A stretch of DNA of 64,000 nt, from positions 1 through 64,000 of the forward strand of contig NZ_MUYG01000010.1 in NCBI RefSeq assembly GCF_002155425.1, given 5' to 3'. Positions 36,009 to 47,038 of this stretch are shown piece after piece (position 1 is the first letter of the stretch; each line of letters starts with the position of its first letter). Below the pieces are notes generated by a model. It was given only the letters and a program-made list of their open reading frames with translations, ran no database searches and was not told the origin of the DNA. Position numbers and translations under genes: made by a program. This DNA comes from Erythrobacter donghaensis (GTDB lineage: Bacteria; Pseudomonadota; Alphaproteobacteria; Sphingomonadales; Sphingomonadaceae).

Positions 36009-36746
36009 TCAGTTTTCGGATGGAATGCTGCGCTCCCCGGGCCGTCCGGCGATCCGGGCGAGCGCTGAAACGTCGGACAGGCACACGCGCGAGCGGCCCT
36101 CGGTGGCCAGCAGCCCGGCCTCGCGCAGCTCGGTCAGCTGGCGGCTGACGGTCTCGATCGTGAGGCCGAGCGAATCGCCGATGTCGCGGCGGCTCATCGG
36201 CAGCGAGAAGGCGCAGGGTCCGGTGGAGCAATCCGCCAGCCGCTCGGCCATCGAGACGAGGAAATCGGCGATCCGCGCGGCGGCGGACTTGTGCCCCATC
36301 TGCATCATCCGCGTGCGGCTGCGATGGAGCGCCTGAAGCGAGCGCGTCAGCACAGTTCGCAGCACCGCCGGATCGTTCTGCGCGATGTCGAGAAAGCGGT
36401 CCGCCGGGAACACCACCAGATCGCAATCGGTGAGCGCCACCAGCCGGAAATCCCCGTCAGACTGGCGCAGCACCGAAATCACATCGCCGCCGAAATGGAA
36501 GGCCAGCACCTGCCGCGGCGGCCCGCCCGCACCCGGCTGGGCAGCAAGCTTGGCCGAGCCCTTCGCGAGGAACACCAGCCGATCCTCGTAAGGATCGGGC
36601 GGCAGAGCTTCGCCCTTGGCCAGATGCAGGCAATAGCCGACCTCGCACAGGCGATCGGCGGTCAGCGCCCCGCCCGTTCCCGGCGGCAGCGCTGCGCGGA
36701 ACGCTTCCATGCATTGCTGTCCGAAAGAGGTGCTGATGCTTGCCAT
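36009..36746 (-). CDS. fnrL: FNR/CRP-family low-oxygen regulator
   Basis: 245 residues: a CRP-like effector domain (about 30-150) and a C-terminal helix-turn-helix with Glu198, Ser201 and Arg202 (LTIETVSRQ), the recognition set for TTGAT half-sites. Cysteines are at 12, 34, 39 and 108. Cys108 (LTDCDLVVF) is where E. coli FNR has Cys122, but the N-terminal spacing (x21, then x4) differs from E. coli CX2CX5C, so how a 4Fe-4S cluster is held is unclear. The start at 36746 is favoured because the upstream alternative begins inside a perfect FNR box 38 bases away, implying autoregulation. It precedes ccoN in the same direction. Confidence 0.92.
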   Translation of the reverse strand: MASISTSFGQQCMEAFRAALPPGTGGALTADRLCEVGYCLHLAKGEALPPDPYEDRLVFLAKGSAKLAAQPGAGGPPRQVLAFHFGGDVISVLRQSDGDFRLVALTDCDLVVFPADRFLDIAQNDPAVLRTVLTRSLQALHRSRTRMMQMGHKSAAARIADFLVSMAERLADCSTGPCAFSLPMSRRDIGDSLGLTIETVSRQLTELREAGLLATEGRSRVCLSDVSALARIAGRPGERSIPSEN

Positions 36747-36783
36747 GATGAAAGCGCTTTGGGCGTGGGGAGCGCCAAGGTCT

Positions 36784-36797
36784 TTGATCCTGATCAA
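36784..36797. promoter_or_regulatory. Perfect FNR box between fnrL and ompW
   Basis: TTGATCCTGATCAA matches the FNR consensus fully and lies in the 148-base gap between divergent fnrL and ompW. It is 38 bases from the fnrL start and 98 bases from the ompW start. It could regulate fnrL (possibly repressing it) and activate ompW. FNR control of ompW is known in enterobacteria. Confidence 0.9.
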
Positions 36798-36894
36798 TGA
36801 GGCAGCCGGAGCCTGCGGGCTATCGGGCGGTCACAGGCAGCAACAACCCTGGGCCGCACGCGGCGGCCACTGCTGCCGATCAAGGACGGGAAAA

Positions 36895-37572
36895 ATGAAG
36901 ACTCTTGTGATGTTGAGCGGCGCGGCCCTGGCGCTGCTGGCTACGCCTGCGATGGCGCAGGAAGGGACCCGCGCGGGCGATGTTCAGGTGAAGCTGCTCG
37001 GCACCTATGTGGCGCCCGATGGCAAGATCACCGACATCAATGTGAACCTGCCGGGCCTGCCCGCGACCACCCAGACCAAGGCCAACGACAATGTCGTGCC
37101 GACGCTGGCGGTCGAATATTTCGTCACCAACAATGTCTCGATCGAGACGATTGCCGGGGTTACGCAGCATGATGTCGATGCCACCGCCGGGCTACCCGCT
37201 GGGGCCGAGCTGGTGTCCGACGCGCTGCTGCTGCCCGCGACGGTCACGGCGAAGTATCACTTCGACCTCGGCGGCGTGAAGCCCTATGTCGGCGCGGGCG
37301 CGGCCTATTTCATCTGGCTCAAGGACGATCCGGGCGCGGCGACCCTGCCGCTGGGGGTGACCGAGACCGACCTCTCGGACGAATTCGGCCTTGCACTGCA
37401 AGCCGGGTTCGATGTCCCACTGAACGATAAGGGCTTCGGCCTCAGCGTCGATGTGAAGCGCTATTTCATCGACACCACCGCACGCTGGTTCGTCGGCAAC
37501 ACGCTGGCGATCGAAACCGAGCACAAGCTTGATCCGTGGGTGATCAGCGCCGGGGTCAGCTATCGGTTCTGA
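36895..37572 (+). CDS. ompW: OmpW-family outer-membrane protein
   Basis: 225 residues. The signal peptide MKTLVMLSGAALALLATPAMA is followed by a small eight-strand barrel. OmpW landmarks include GDVQVKLLGTYVAPDG, an NNVSIETIAG strand, KPYVGAGAAYF and the C-terminal aromatic (GVSYRF). OmpW proteins form narrow hydrophobic channels in the outer membrane. The start is preceded by GGACGGG. A perfect FNR box lies 98 bases upstream, tying it to the low-oxygen regulon. A 38-bp palindrome follows the stop. Confidence 0.92.
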   Translation: MKTLVMLSGAALALLATPAMAQEGTRAGDVQVKLLGTYVAPDGKITDINVNLPGLPATTQTKANDNVVPTLAVEYFVTNNVSIETIAGVTQHDVDATAGLPAGAELVSDALLLPATVTAKYHFDLGGVKPYVGAGAAYFIWLKDDPGAATLPLGVTETDLSDEFGLALQAGFDVPLNDKGFGLSVDVKRYFIDTTARWFVGNTLAIETEHKLDPWVISAGVSYRF

Positions 37573-37593
37573 CCATTTCCTGCTGAAGAATGA

Positions 37594-37631
37594 CAAAATG
37601 GCAATGTTTCACGTGAAACATTGCCATTTTG
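37594..37631. other. 38-bp perfect palindrome containing a parS consensus site (also possible bidirectional terminator)
   Basis: The 38 bases are an exact palindrome with no spacer. The central 16 bases (37605-37620) read TGTTTCACGTGAAACA, matching the ParB-binding parS consensus TGTTNCACGTGAAACA at every position. The flanks extend the symmetry by 11 bases a side with an A4/T4 edge. It lies between convergent ompW and the DcaP porin gene, so it might also act as a weak two-way terminator, although four-T runs are short. parS sites usually cluster near the chromosome origin or on plasmids; no parAB gene is in this window. Confidence 0.75.
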
Positions 37632-37647
37632 GTTAAATGGGTTCGGG

Positions 37648-39066
37648 TCAGAAATTGTACTGCGTCGACACCTGCACCCGCTGGAGATTGCCGCTGCGCC
37701 CATCTTCCAGCGTCCGCTCCGCATACATCAGCTCCAGCCCGACATTGAGCGGCCCGACCGGAGTCCAGATCAGGTTGACGAAGGCGTTCCAGCTTTCATC
37801 GGTGACCTGATTGGTGGTGAGCCGCACGGGGTTGTCGGCCTTGAACCAGGCCCCTGCAAGGTTCGAACGCAGATTCGGCGCCCAGACATGGCGATAGGCG
37901 GCGAACCCCGAATAGGTGAAGATCGGATCGAGCGTCCCGTCGGGCCGGATCGCGGCATCGTTGACGATGTTGATCCCGATATAGCGCCCCAGCCCGTCGC
38001 CGGCGGTGGCCATGAAGCGCAGATCATCGCGCGGGCCGACCTTGAGCTTGCCCGACAGGCTCATGCCATAGCCCCATGCGGCATCGTCCACGCCCATCAG
38101 ATCGTCGGTCGAAACGTGCAACTGCCGCACGATCCCCGCCGCCGAAATCTGCCCCCAGTCGCCGCTCCAGTTGTAACGCCCGACGATGTCCGGGATCTGG
38201 TCGTCGCCGGGCGTGACCATCCCGCCGCTCGGGGTCGTCACCACGGTCTCGGGCTGCTCGACCGCGATCTGGAGCCCGCCCTTGGTATAACGGATCAGCG
38301 GCTGGCGATCGAACACCGTGCCCGGTGTCACTCCGATGAAGTCGAGCGAATCCGGCAGCGCGCCGACATTCTGGAAGGTCGACCAGCCTTGGCCGAAGGT
38401 CCAGTTGTCGTAATTGATCAGCGCCTGCCGGATACGTGGCACGAAGCTGTTCGACACTCGCTCGTTGCCGCCCTCGGTGACGTTGAAATCGAGCTCGATC
38501 AGCCCGCTCAGCTTGTGATCCGTGCCGACATTGGTTTCGGTCTTGAACAGGAACCGCGTCTGGCGGGCCGAGAAATCGGTGTCGAACCCGCTCGGTGCCC
38601 CGCCCACGGGAATGGCGGAGGGGAAGAGGAAATCGCGCAGGATCGAATTGCCCGGCAACTGCCCGCCGCTGGTGCGCTGGCTGGTCGCATCGAGCTTCAC
38701 ATAGCCGCCATAGGTGACGCGGGTTTTGCCCATTCTGAAGCCTTCGCCCGTAGGGATCGCGAAATCGACGAGCTTTTCCGACATCTCGGCCTGCCGGGTC
38801 GCGAGGGTGCGGGTGGTTTCCTGCGTGGCGTCAGCCTCGGCGCGCAGGGCCTGCTGCTCGGCGCGGATCGCGGCCAGCGCCTCGGCCTGCTGCTGCGCTT
38901 CGCCCTGATCGGCGTCGAGCCGGGCAATCAGCCCTTCTACCAGCCGCTCCAGCCGGTCGAGCCGCGCATCGACGCTCTGTTCCTGCGCCAGCACCGGCGC
39001 GGCGGTGAGCATGCTCGCGGCGAGCAGCGCGGTGCGCAGCGCGCGGGCCGTCCCTGTGTGAATCAT
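37648..39066 (-). CDS. DcaP-like trimeric outer-membrane porin
   Basis: 472 residues. The signal peptide (about 1-25) is followed by a periplasmic coiled coil (about 28-95, repeated LDRLERLVEGL and AEALAAIRAEQQ heptads) and a 16-strand-type barrel ending in Phe (STQYNF). This coiled-coil-plus-barrel layout is that of DcaP porins, which import small dicarboxylates and similar anions. It is divergent from acs (145 bases between starts), and the CrbS/CrbR-type regulators and an MFS carboxylate transporter follow, so it probably supplies organic acids to this module. A GGGAGG site precedes the ATG. Confidence 0.85.
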   Translation of the reverse strand: MIHTGTARALRTALLAASMLTAAPVLAQEQSVDARLDRLERLVEGLIARLDADQGEAQQQAEALAAIRAEQQALRAEADATQETTRTLATRQAEMSEKLVDFAIPTGEGFRMGKTRVTYGGYVKLDATSQRTSGGQLPGNSILRDFLFPSAIPVGGAPSGFDTDFSARQTRFLFKTETNVGTDHKLSGLIELDFNVTEGGNERVSNSFVPRIRQALINYDNWTFGQGWSTFQNVGALPDSLDFIGVTPGTVFDRQPLIRYTKGGLQIAVEQPETVVTTPSGGMVTPGDDQIPDIVGRYNWSGDWGQISAAGIVRQLHVSTDDLMGVDDAAWGYGMSLSGKLKVGPRDDLRFMATAGDGLGRYIGINIVNDAAIRPDGTLDPIFTYSGFAAYRHVWAPNLRSNLAGAWFKADNPVRLTTNQVTDESWNAFVNLIWTPVGPLNVGLELMYAERTLEDGRSGNLQRVQVSTQYNF

Positions 39067-39211
39067 GTGACCCTCCCATCCTCTCTTATCCCTGCCGAGA
39101 TTGCGCCTGAGCCTGCCCAAGCGACAGCTAGCGGATGGTCGTAAGACCTTTGTCTGAGGGTGCAGGGCTGGTAGCCTGATGTACAACGGGGTCAGAAAAG
39201 GGAGAGTCGAG

Positions 39212-41143
<1,932 letters not shown>

Positions 41144-41147
41144 GGCC

Positions 41148-41786
41148 ATGGCAGGGCGCATTGTCATTGCCGACGACCACCCGCTGTTCCGCAGCGCGCT
41201 CGCCCATGCGGTGGGGCGGGTGTGGCCCGAGGCTGCGATTATCGAGGCCAGCTCCGCCGCCGAGGCGCGCGCCGCACTGGCAGAGGGCGAGGCGGAGACG
41301 CTGCTGCTCGACCTGCACATGGCGGATTCCTCCGGCCTCCCCGTGCTGATGGACCTGCGGCAGGATTACCCGGCGCTGCCGATCGTGATCGTCTCGGCTT
41401 CCGAGGAGCCGCGCGTTGCGGCGGCAGCGGCGCAGCTGGGGGCGGCAGGCTTCATCCCCAAATCGGCGAGCCTCGAGGCGATACGCGAAGGGCTCGCCGC
41501 AGTGCGCGATGGCGATGCGTGGTTCCCGGAGAGCGGCGCAGGCGCGGACGACGATCTTGCCCGCATCGCCAGTCTCACCCCGGCCCAGCGGCGCATTCTG
41601 GGCGGGATAAGGCAAGGCCTGCTCAACAAGCAGATCGCCTATGAACTGTCGATCAGCGAGGCGACGGTGAAGGCGCATATCACCGCGATCCTGCGCAAGC
41701 TCGGGGTGGGCAGCCGGACGCAGGCGGTGCTGGTCGCCGCCAAGCTGGAGGTCGATCAGCCGGTGGCGGATTCTACTAGAGCCTGA
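41148..41786 (+). CDS. LuxR-family response regulator, CrbR/ErdR type
   Basis: 212 residues. Receiver domain (about 4-120) with acidic Asp9-Asp10, phosphoacceptor Asp55 (LLLDLHM) and a Lys near 105; DNA-binding LuxR HTH (about 145-205, LTPAQRRILGGIRQGLLNKQIAYELSI). Homologous regulators (CrbR, ErdR, AgmR) switch on acs and carboxylate or ethanol use when activated by an SLC5-linked kinase, which is encoded here convergently. It starts four bases after acs, an operon arrangement suggesting feedback. Its 3' end overlaps the kinase gene by 31 bases on the opposite strand. Confidence 0.9.
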   Translation: MAGRIVIADDHPLFRSALAHAVGRVWPEAAIIEASSAAEARAALAEGEAETLLLDLHMADSSGLPVLMDLRQDYPALPIVIVSASEEPRVAAAAAQLGAAGFIPKSASLEAIREGLAAVRDGDAWFPESGAGADDDLARIASLTPAQRRILGGIRQGLLNKQIAYELSISEATVKAHITAILRKLGVGSRTQAVLVAAKLEVDQPVADSTRA

Positions 41787-44700
41787 GGCCGGGCTGCGCG
41801 GCCCTGTGCCAGCGCGGTGGCGATCAGCGCGCGCAGGGCGGCGGGCGGAGCGGGCTTGATCAGCCGATGCGCGCTCATCCGCGCGGCGGCGGCTTCGGTT
41901 TCCTCGGAGCTTTCGGCGGTCAGCAGGATCACCGGCGGGCGCGCGCCCCAACCCTCGCACAGCGCCGCAAAAGCCGCGTCGCCGCGCGCGTCTCCGTCGA
42001 GGCGGTAGTCCATGATCGCGATGTCGGGCACGTCCGGCATGGCGGCGCGCGCTTCGGCAAGGCTGGCGGCGCAGGTGACCGTGAGGCCCCACTTGCCCAG
42101 CAGCGCGGCGGTCGCGGCGAGCACGGCGGGATCGTTGTCGATCACCAGCACGGAAGCTGCGCCCAACCCGCTGGCCGCGCGCGGCGGGACAGGTGCGGCA
42201 ACAGGAGCCGCGGCGCGGCGCAGCACAGGCAGGGCGAGCGCAAAGCGGCTGCCGCGATCAATCGTCGAGGTGGTCTCAATCTCCACCCCCAGCAGCCGCG
42301 CCGCGCGCCGGACGATGGCGAGGCCGAGGCCCAGCCCCTCGCGGTCGGTCGAGGCGCCGCGCTCGAACTCGCCGAAGATGCGCTCGATATCCTCGGGCGC
42401 GATCCCGCGTCCGGTATCGTGGATGCAGATTACCGCTGCATCGCCGCGCCGCCGCACCCCGATCAGGATGCCGCCGCGCGCGGTGTAGCGGACCGCGTTG
42501 CTCAGGAGGTTGCGCAAGACGGCGGTGAGCAGCGCGCGGTCGGCCATCACCCAGGCATTGGTCCGCGCGCGCCGCAGCCGCAGCCCCTTGGCCTGCGCCT
42601 GCAGCACGAATTCGCGCGCCACATCCTCGAACAGCTGATCAAGCGCGATCGGTTCGGGCACGGGCACCACCCCGCCGCTGTCGAGCTTGGAAATCTCCAG
42701 CAGCACCCGGATCAGGCGATCCGCCGCGACAATCGAGCCGTCGAGATCGGTCACCAGCCGCTTCAGCGTCGCTTGCCCGCTGACCTCCTCGCCCAGCGCT
42801 GAGGCGAACAGGCGCGCGGCGTTCAGGGGCTGGATCAGATCGTGGCTCGCGGCGGCGAGGAAGCGGGTCTTGGAGCGGGTCGCTTCGGCCAGCAAGGCGT
42901 TGGCTGCGCTGAGCTGGCGGGTGCGCTCGGCGACCTTCTCTTCCAGCGCCTGTTCGGCCCGGCGATCAGCGGTGATGTCGGTGTAGGAGGTGGTGTAACC
43001 ACCCCCCGGTGTGGGCGCGCCGACGATCCTGAGCACGCGGCCATCGTGCTGCACCCGCTCGATCCGGTGCTCGGTCCCGGCGCGCATATAGCCGAGGCGG
43101 CGCTCGACCTGCTCGGCGATGTCGGTCTCGGGCAGCTGGCTGCGTTCGAGGTTGAAGCGGATCAGATCGGCAATCGGCGTGCCGACCTGCACCAGCCGGT
43201 CGGGCAGGTCGAAGATCTGCTGATAGCGGCTGTTCCACGCCACCAGCCGCATCTCGCCATCGACCAGCGCAACGCCCTGATCGATGCTCTCGATCGCGGT
43301 CTGGAGCAGGTCGGCGGAGAAGTTGAGGCGGCGCTGCGTCTCGTCGAACATGGCGACGACTTCGGGCAGCGGGATGGGGTCGCCGCCCGCCCATGAGTGC
43401 ACCAGCATCCGGGCCGACGACGTGCCGATCACGCCCGAGATCATCCGCTCCGCCAGCTCCAGCACCGCCGCGCCGGCGGGATCGCCATTGCGCAGGTGCA
43501 GCGGGGCGAGCGCCGCGTCGGCCCGCTCGCGCCCGACGAACTGGCCGAGCAGCGCGCGCACGTCGCCCACGCGCTTGGCGGTGGCGCGGCGGGGCAGCTC
43601 GCCGGGCATGGGCGTGCCGACGAAGGCGGCGGCCTGCGCGGCATCGAGCAGCGAGGGTCGAATGATCGCCGAAACAAGCCAGTAGAGCGCAGCGTTGACG
43701 CCGAGGCTGAGGATCACGCCCGAAACCAGCGGATCGGGGTGAATGGCAAAGGGCGGGGCGGTGCCGCTGAGGGCAGGCCAGATCAGCAGCGCCAGCCACA
43801 GCGCAAAGCCGCTCGCCAGCCCGGCCAGCATGCCTGCGCGGTTGCCGTGCTGGCTCACCATGCCCAGCACCAGCCCCGGAGCGAATTGCGCTGCGGCGGC
43901 GAAGGCCAGCGTGCCGAGCCCGGCGAGATCAGTGATCCCGGCGAACCCGCGATAGACCGCATAGGCCGCGGCCAGCAGTGCGGCGATCGTCACCCGGCGG
44001 ATCAGCAGCAGGCGCTTTGCGATGCGGCTGCGGTCGCCCCGTCCGGCGAGCGCGCGGCGCAGCAGCAGCGGGGTGACGAGGTCATTGGTGATCATGATCG
44101 ACAGCGCCACGCTCGCCACCACGATCATGCCGGTCGCCGCCGATAAGCCGCCGAGGAACACCAGCACAGCGAGCGCGGTGTTGCCCGTCGCCAGCGGCAG
44201 GGCGAGCACGATGGTGTCGGGATCGGTGCCCGCCGGAAGCGCCGTCCGCGCCGCCAGCACCAGCGGCACGATCACCGCGGCCGTGGCTGCGAGATAGGCC
44301 GGGAATACCCAGCGCATCGCTCCGTCCGCGCGCTCGCCCGGCGCTTCGATGAAGGTCATGTGGAACTGGCGCGGCAGGCACAGGATCGCGGCGGCCGAGA
44401 TCGCGGTCAGCACAATGAAGCGCGCGTCGACCGGATCGGGAGCGAACAGCGCAGGCGGGGTGGCGGGGGCCGGGGCTTCGCCCGTCAGCAGCAGCCACAC
44501 GGCCAGTGCGCCCACTGCCAGCAGCGCGGCGAGCTTGACCAGCGCCTCGGCGGCGATGCTCAGCACAAGGCCCGCGTTCTCGCCCGCCCGGTCGGCGCGG
44601 CGCGATCCGAACAGGATGGCGAACAGCCCCATCAAGGCGGCGACGATCAGCACCAGCTCGTCGGTCGCCAGCTGCGCGCGCAGATCGGGCGCCATCAGCA

Positions 44701-45133
44701 GCAGCGTGGTGCCGACCGCATCGAGCTGCAGCGCCATGTAGGGCAGCGTGCCGAGACTGGCGATCACCGTCACCAGCGCGGCTATGCTCGCGCTCTTGCC
44801 GTAGCGGGCAGAGAGAAAGTCCGCGATCGAGGTCGAATGCTGCGCCTTGGCCTGCGCCAGAATCCGCCGCACGAGGCCAAAGCCCAGCGTGAAGACCAGG
44901 ATCGGCCCGAGATAGATCGGCAGGTAATCCATCCCTGCCGTGACCGCCGTTCCGACTCCGCCGAAGAACGTCCAGCTGGTGCAATAGACCGCTAGGCTGA
45001 GGCCGTAGATCGTGCCCGCGTGCCGCCTCAGCCAGCCCGAGCCGCTCTCAGGCCGCGCGTCGCGCCAGGCGGCGAGCCAGAACAATGCACCCAGATAGAT
45101 CATGGCGGCAATAAGCGCCGCGCCCAGCATCAT
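41756..45133 (-). CDS. SLC5-transporter-linked hybrid histidine kinase (CrbS/MxtR type)
   Basis: 1125 residues. The N-terminal 500 residues form a sodium:solute symporter-like domain of about 13 helices (start YGLSLAVYCTSWTFFGGVG). A PAS-like domain lies near 590-710. The kinase core has the H-box His near 763 (SHDLIQPLNA) and ATP-binding N, G1 and G2 motifs (NLLSNAVRYT, HDTGRGIA, GLGLGLAI). A C-terminal receiver follows (about 1000-1115) with Asp near 1042 (IMDYRLD). CrbS-family kinases sense acetate-type substrates and phosphorylate CrbR to induce acs. Here the cognate regulator and acs are directly next door. Confidence 0.92.
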   Translation of the reverse strand: MMLGAALIAAMIYLGALFWLAAWRDARPESGSGWLRRHAGTIYGLSLAVYCTSWTFFGGVGTAVTAGMDYLPIYLGPILVFTLGFGLVRRILAQAKAQHSTSIADFLSARYGKSASIAALVTVIASLGTLPYMALQLDAVGTTLLLMAPDLRAQLATDELVLIVAALMGLFAILFGSRRADRAGENAGLVLSIAAEALVKLAALLAVGALAVWLLLTGEAPAPATPPALFAPDPVDARFIVLTAISAAAILCLPRQFHMTFIEAPGERADGAMRWVFPAYLAATAAVIVPLVLAARTALPAGTDPDTIVLALPLATGNTALAVLVFLGGLSAATGMIVVASVALSIMITNDLVTPLLLRRALAGRGDRSRIAKRLLLIRRVTIAALLAAAYAVYRGFAGITDLAGLGTLAFAAAAQFAPGLVLGMVSQHGNRAGMLAGLASGFALWLALLIWPALSGTAPPFAIHPDPLVSGVILSLGVNAALYWLVSAIIRPSLLDAAQAAAFVGTPMPGELPRRATAKRVGDVRALLGQFVGRERADAALAPLHLRNGDPAGAAVLELAERMISGVIGTSSARMLVHSWAGGDPIPLPEVVAMFDETQRRLNFSADLLQTAIESIDQGVALVDGEMRLVAWNSRYQQIFDLPDRLVQVGTPIADLIRFNLERSQLPETDIAEQVERRLGYMRAGTEHRIERVQHDGRVLRIVGAPTPGGGYTTSYTDITADRRAEQALEEKVAERTRQLSAANALLAEATRSKTRFLAAASHDLIQPLNAARLFASALGEEVSGQATLKRLVTDLDGSIVAADRLIRVLLEISKLDSGGVVPVPEPIALDQLFEDVAREFVLQAQAKGLRLRRARTNAWVMADRALLTAVLRNLLSNAVRYTARGGILIGVRRRGDAAVICIHDTGRGIAPEDIERIFGEFERGASTDREGLGLGLAIVRRAARLLGVEIETTSTIDRGSRFALALPVLRRAAAPVAAPVPPRAASGLGAASVLVIDNDPAVLAATAALLGKWGLTVTCAASLAEARAAMPDVPDIAIMDYRLDGDARGDAAFAALCEGWGARPPVILLTAESSEETEAAAARMSAHRLIKPAPPAALRALIATALAQGRAARPQALVESATG

Positions 45134-45242
45134 GGCTCTGATCCCTCTCTCCCGCAGCCCAAGCTACTGCAAGCGGGGCACAAAGCAAAGGGGCGGCCAC
45201 CTTGCGGACACCGCCCCTCCTGCGACCCGTCAGGCGGGGGTA

Positions 45243-46913
45243 TCAGTCATCGATATTGCGGCGGAAGGTTTCGGGCAGGAACAGCAGCCCGATCACCACG
45301 GTGGCCGCGCAGATCGCCACCGGATACCACAACCCGAAGTAGATATTGCCCGTCGCTGCCACCATCGCGAAGGCCGTGGTCGGCAGGAAGCCGCCGAACC
45401 AGCCATTGCCGATGTGATAGGGCAGGCTCATCGCGGTGTAGCGGATGCGCGTGGGGAACAACTCCACCAGCAGCGCGGCAATGGGCCCGTAGACCATCGT
45501 CACCAGCAGCACCAGGTAGGTGAGAATGGCGATCACCACCGGGGTATTGATCGCATCGGGGTCGGCCTTGGCCGGGTAACCCGCCGCCGCCAGCGCGGCC
45601 TTCACCTCGTCCTGATAGCCAGCGATGGCGGCCTTGCGCTCGTCACCCGAAAGCTTGGCCGGGTCAGGAGCGACAAAGGTCTTCGCGCCCACCGTGATCT
45701 GCGCGATCGTTCCGGCGTCCGCTTCGACCTTGGCGTAGCTGACACCGCTCTTGGCGAGGAACGATTTGGCAATATCGCAGCTCTTGGCGTCGAACTTGTT
45801 CTTGCCGATCGGGTCGAACTGCACCGAGCAATCGGCGTCGTTTACGATGACGGTGACAGGGGCCGTGGCCTGCGCCTGCGCCAGCGCCGGATTGGCCGCT
45901 GCGGTCAGAGCATGGAAGGCCGGGAAGAACGTCATCGCCGCCAGCGCGCAGCCCGAAAGGATGATCGGCTTGCGCCCCACCCGGTCGGACAGCCAGCCGA
46001 AGAAGATGAAGAACGGCGTGCCGATGGCGAGCGCGACGGCGATCAGGATATTGGTCGTCGCGCCGTCCACCATCAGGACTTTTTCGAGAAAGAACAGCGC
46101 ATAGAACTGGCCGGTGTACCACACCACCGCCTGCCCCGCGACCGCGCCGAGCAGCGCGATCAGCGCGAACTTGCCGTTCTTCCAGTTGCCGAAAGCTTCC
46201 GAGATCGGTGCCTTGGAATTGGTGCCTTCCTCCTTCATCTTCTGGAAGACCGGGCTTTCCTGCAGCTGCATCCGGATCCACAGCGAAACGCCGAGCAGCA
46301 CTGCCGAGATCAGGAATGGCACGCGCCAGCCCCATTCCTTGAAGGCGTCCTCGCCGATCATGGTGCGCGTCCCGATCACCACCAGCAGCGCGGCGAACAG
46401 CCCGAGCGTGGCGGTCGTCTGGATGAAGCTGGTGTAGAGCCCGCGCTTGTTGTTGGGGGCGTGTTCGGCAACATAGGTCGCCGCTCCGCCATATTCGCCG
46501 CCGAGCGCAAGGCCCTGAAGCAGCCGCAGCACCACCAGCATGATCGGAGCAGCCACCCCGATGCTGGTGTAATTCGGCAGCAGCCCGACCGTGAAGGTCG
46601 CAAAGCCCATCAGGCCCATGGTGACGAGGAAGGTGTATTTGCGCCCCACCAGATCGCCCAGCCGGCCGAACACCAGCGCGCCGAAGGGCCGCACCGCGAA
46701 GCCCGCGGCAAAGGCGGCGAGCGCGAAGATGAAGCCGGTGGTCTCGTTCACCCCCGAGAAGAACTGCGCCGAAATGATCGTCGCCAGCAGCCCGTAGAGG
46801 TAGAAATCATACCATTCGAACACCGTGCCCAGCGACGAGGCCAGGATGACGCGCTTTTCCGTCCCCGTGACCTTGTGATGCTTGGGCAGGGCGTCATCAT
46901 ATGTCGTCGCCAT
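45243..46913 (-). CDS. MFS metabolite:H+ symporter with a large extra loop
   Basis: 556 residues of the MHS family: FEWYDFYLYG (33-42) at the start of helix 1, GRLGDLVGRK (83-92) between helices 2 and 3, and a helix-4/5 motif LQGLALGGEYGG. MHS transporters move mono- and dicarboxylates, osmolytes or aromatic acids. An extra segment at about 336-456 with Cys362 and Cys379 lies between predicted helices 8 and 9, facing the periplasm; the family usually has a loop of only about 15 residues there. The gene follows the acs regulators, so acetate or a similar acid is a sensible substrate guess. Confidence 0.88.
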   Translation of the reverse strand: MATTYDDALPKHHKVTGTEKRVILASSLGTVFEWYDFYLYGLLATIISAQFFSGVNETTGFIFALAAFAAGFAVRPFGALVFGRLGDLVGRKYTFLVTMGLMGFATFTVGLLPNYTSIGVAAPIMLVVLRLLQGLALGGEYGGAATYVAEHAPNNKRGLYTSFIQTTATLGLFAALLVVIGTRTMIGEDAFKEWGWRVPFLISAVLLGVSLWIRMQLQESPVFQKMKEEGTNSKAPISEAFGNWKNGKFALIALLGAVAGQAVVWYTGQFYALFFLEKVLMVDGATTNILIAVALAIGTPFFIFFGWLSDRVGRKPIILSGCALAAMTFFPAFHALTAAANPALAQAQATAPVTVIVNDADCSVQFDPIGKNKFDAKSCDIAKSFLAKSGVSYAKVEADAGTIAQITVGAKTFVAPDPAKLSGDERKAAIAGYQDEVKAALAAAGYPAKADPDAINTPVVIAILTYLVLLVTMVYGPIAALLVELFPTRIRYTAMSLPYHIGNGWFGGFLPTTAFAMVAATGNIYFGLWYPVAICAATVVIGLLFLPETFRRNIDD

Positions 46914-47038
46914 TGTCCGTCTCCCGCTTGTGCGCCCGATCCCCGGACCGGTCGCATCTGCGCCGATCGTGTCGAGGATGGCAACTTCGCGCGGAAAGGG
47001 AAGCGGCGAAAGCTAGACCTTGGTCGCAGACGGTATGG

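Noticed and set aside
36747-36797. Upstream ATG adding 17 residues (MIRIKDLG) to the FNR regulator
   Set aside because: It would begin inside a perfect FNR box; the start at 36746 leaves the box as promoter sequence.
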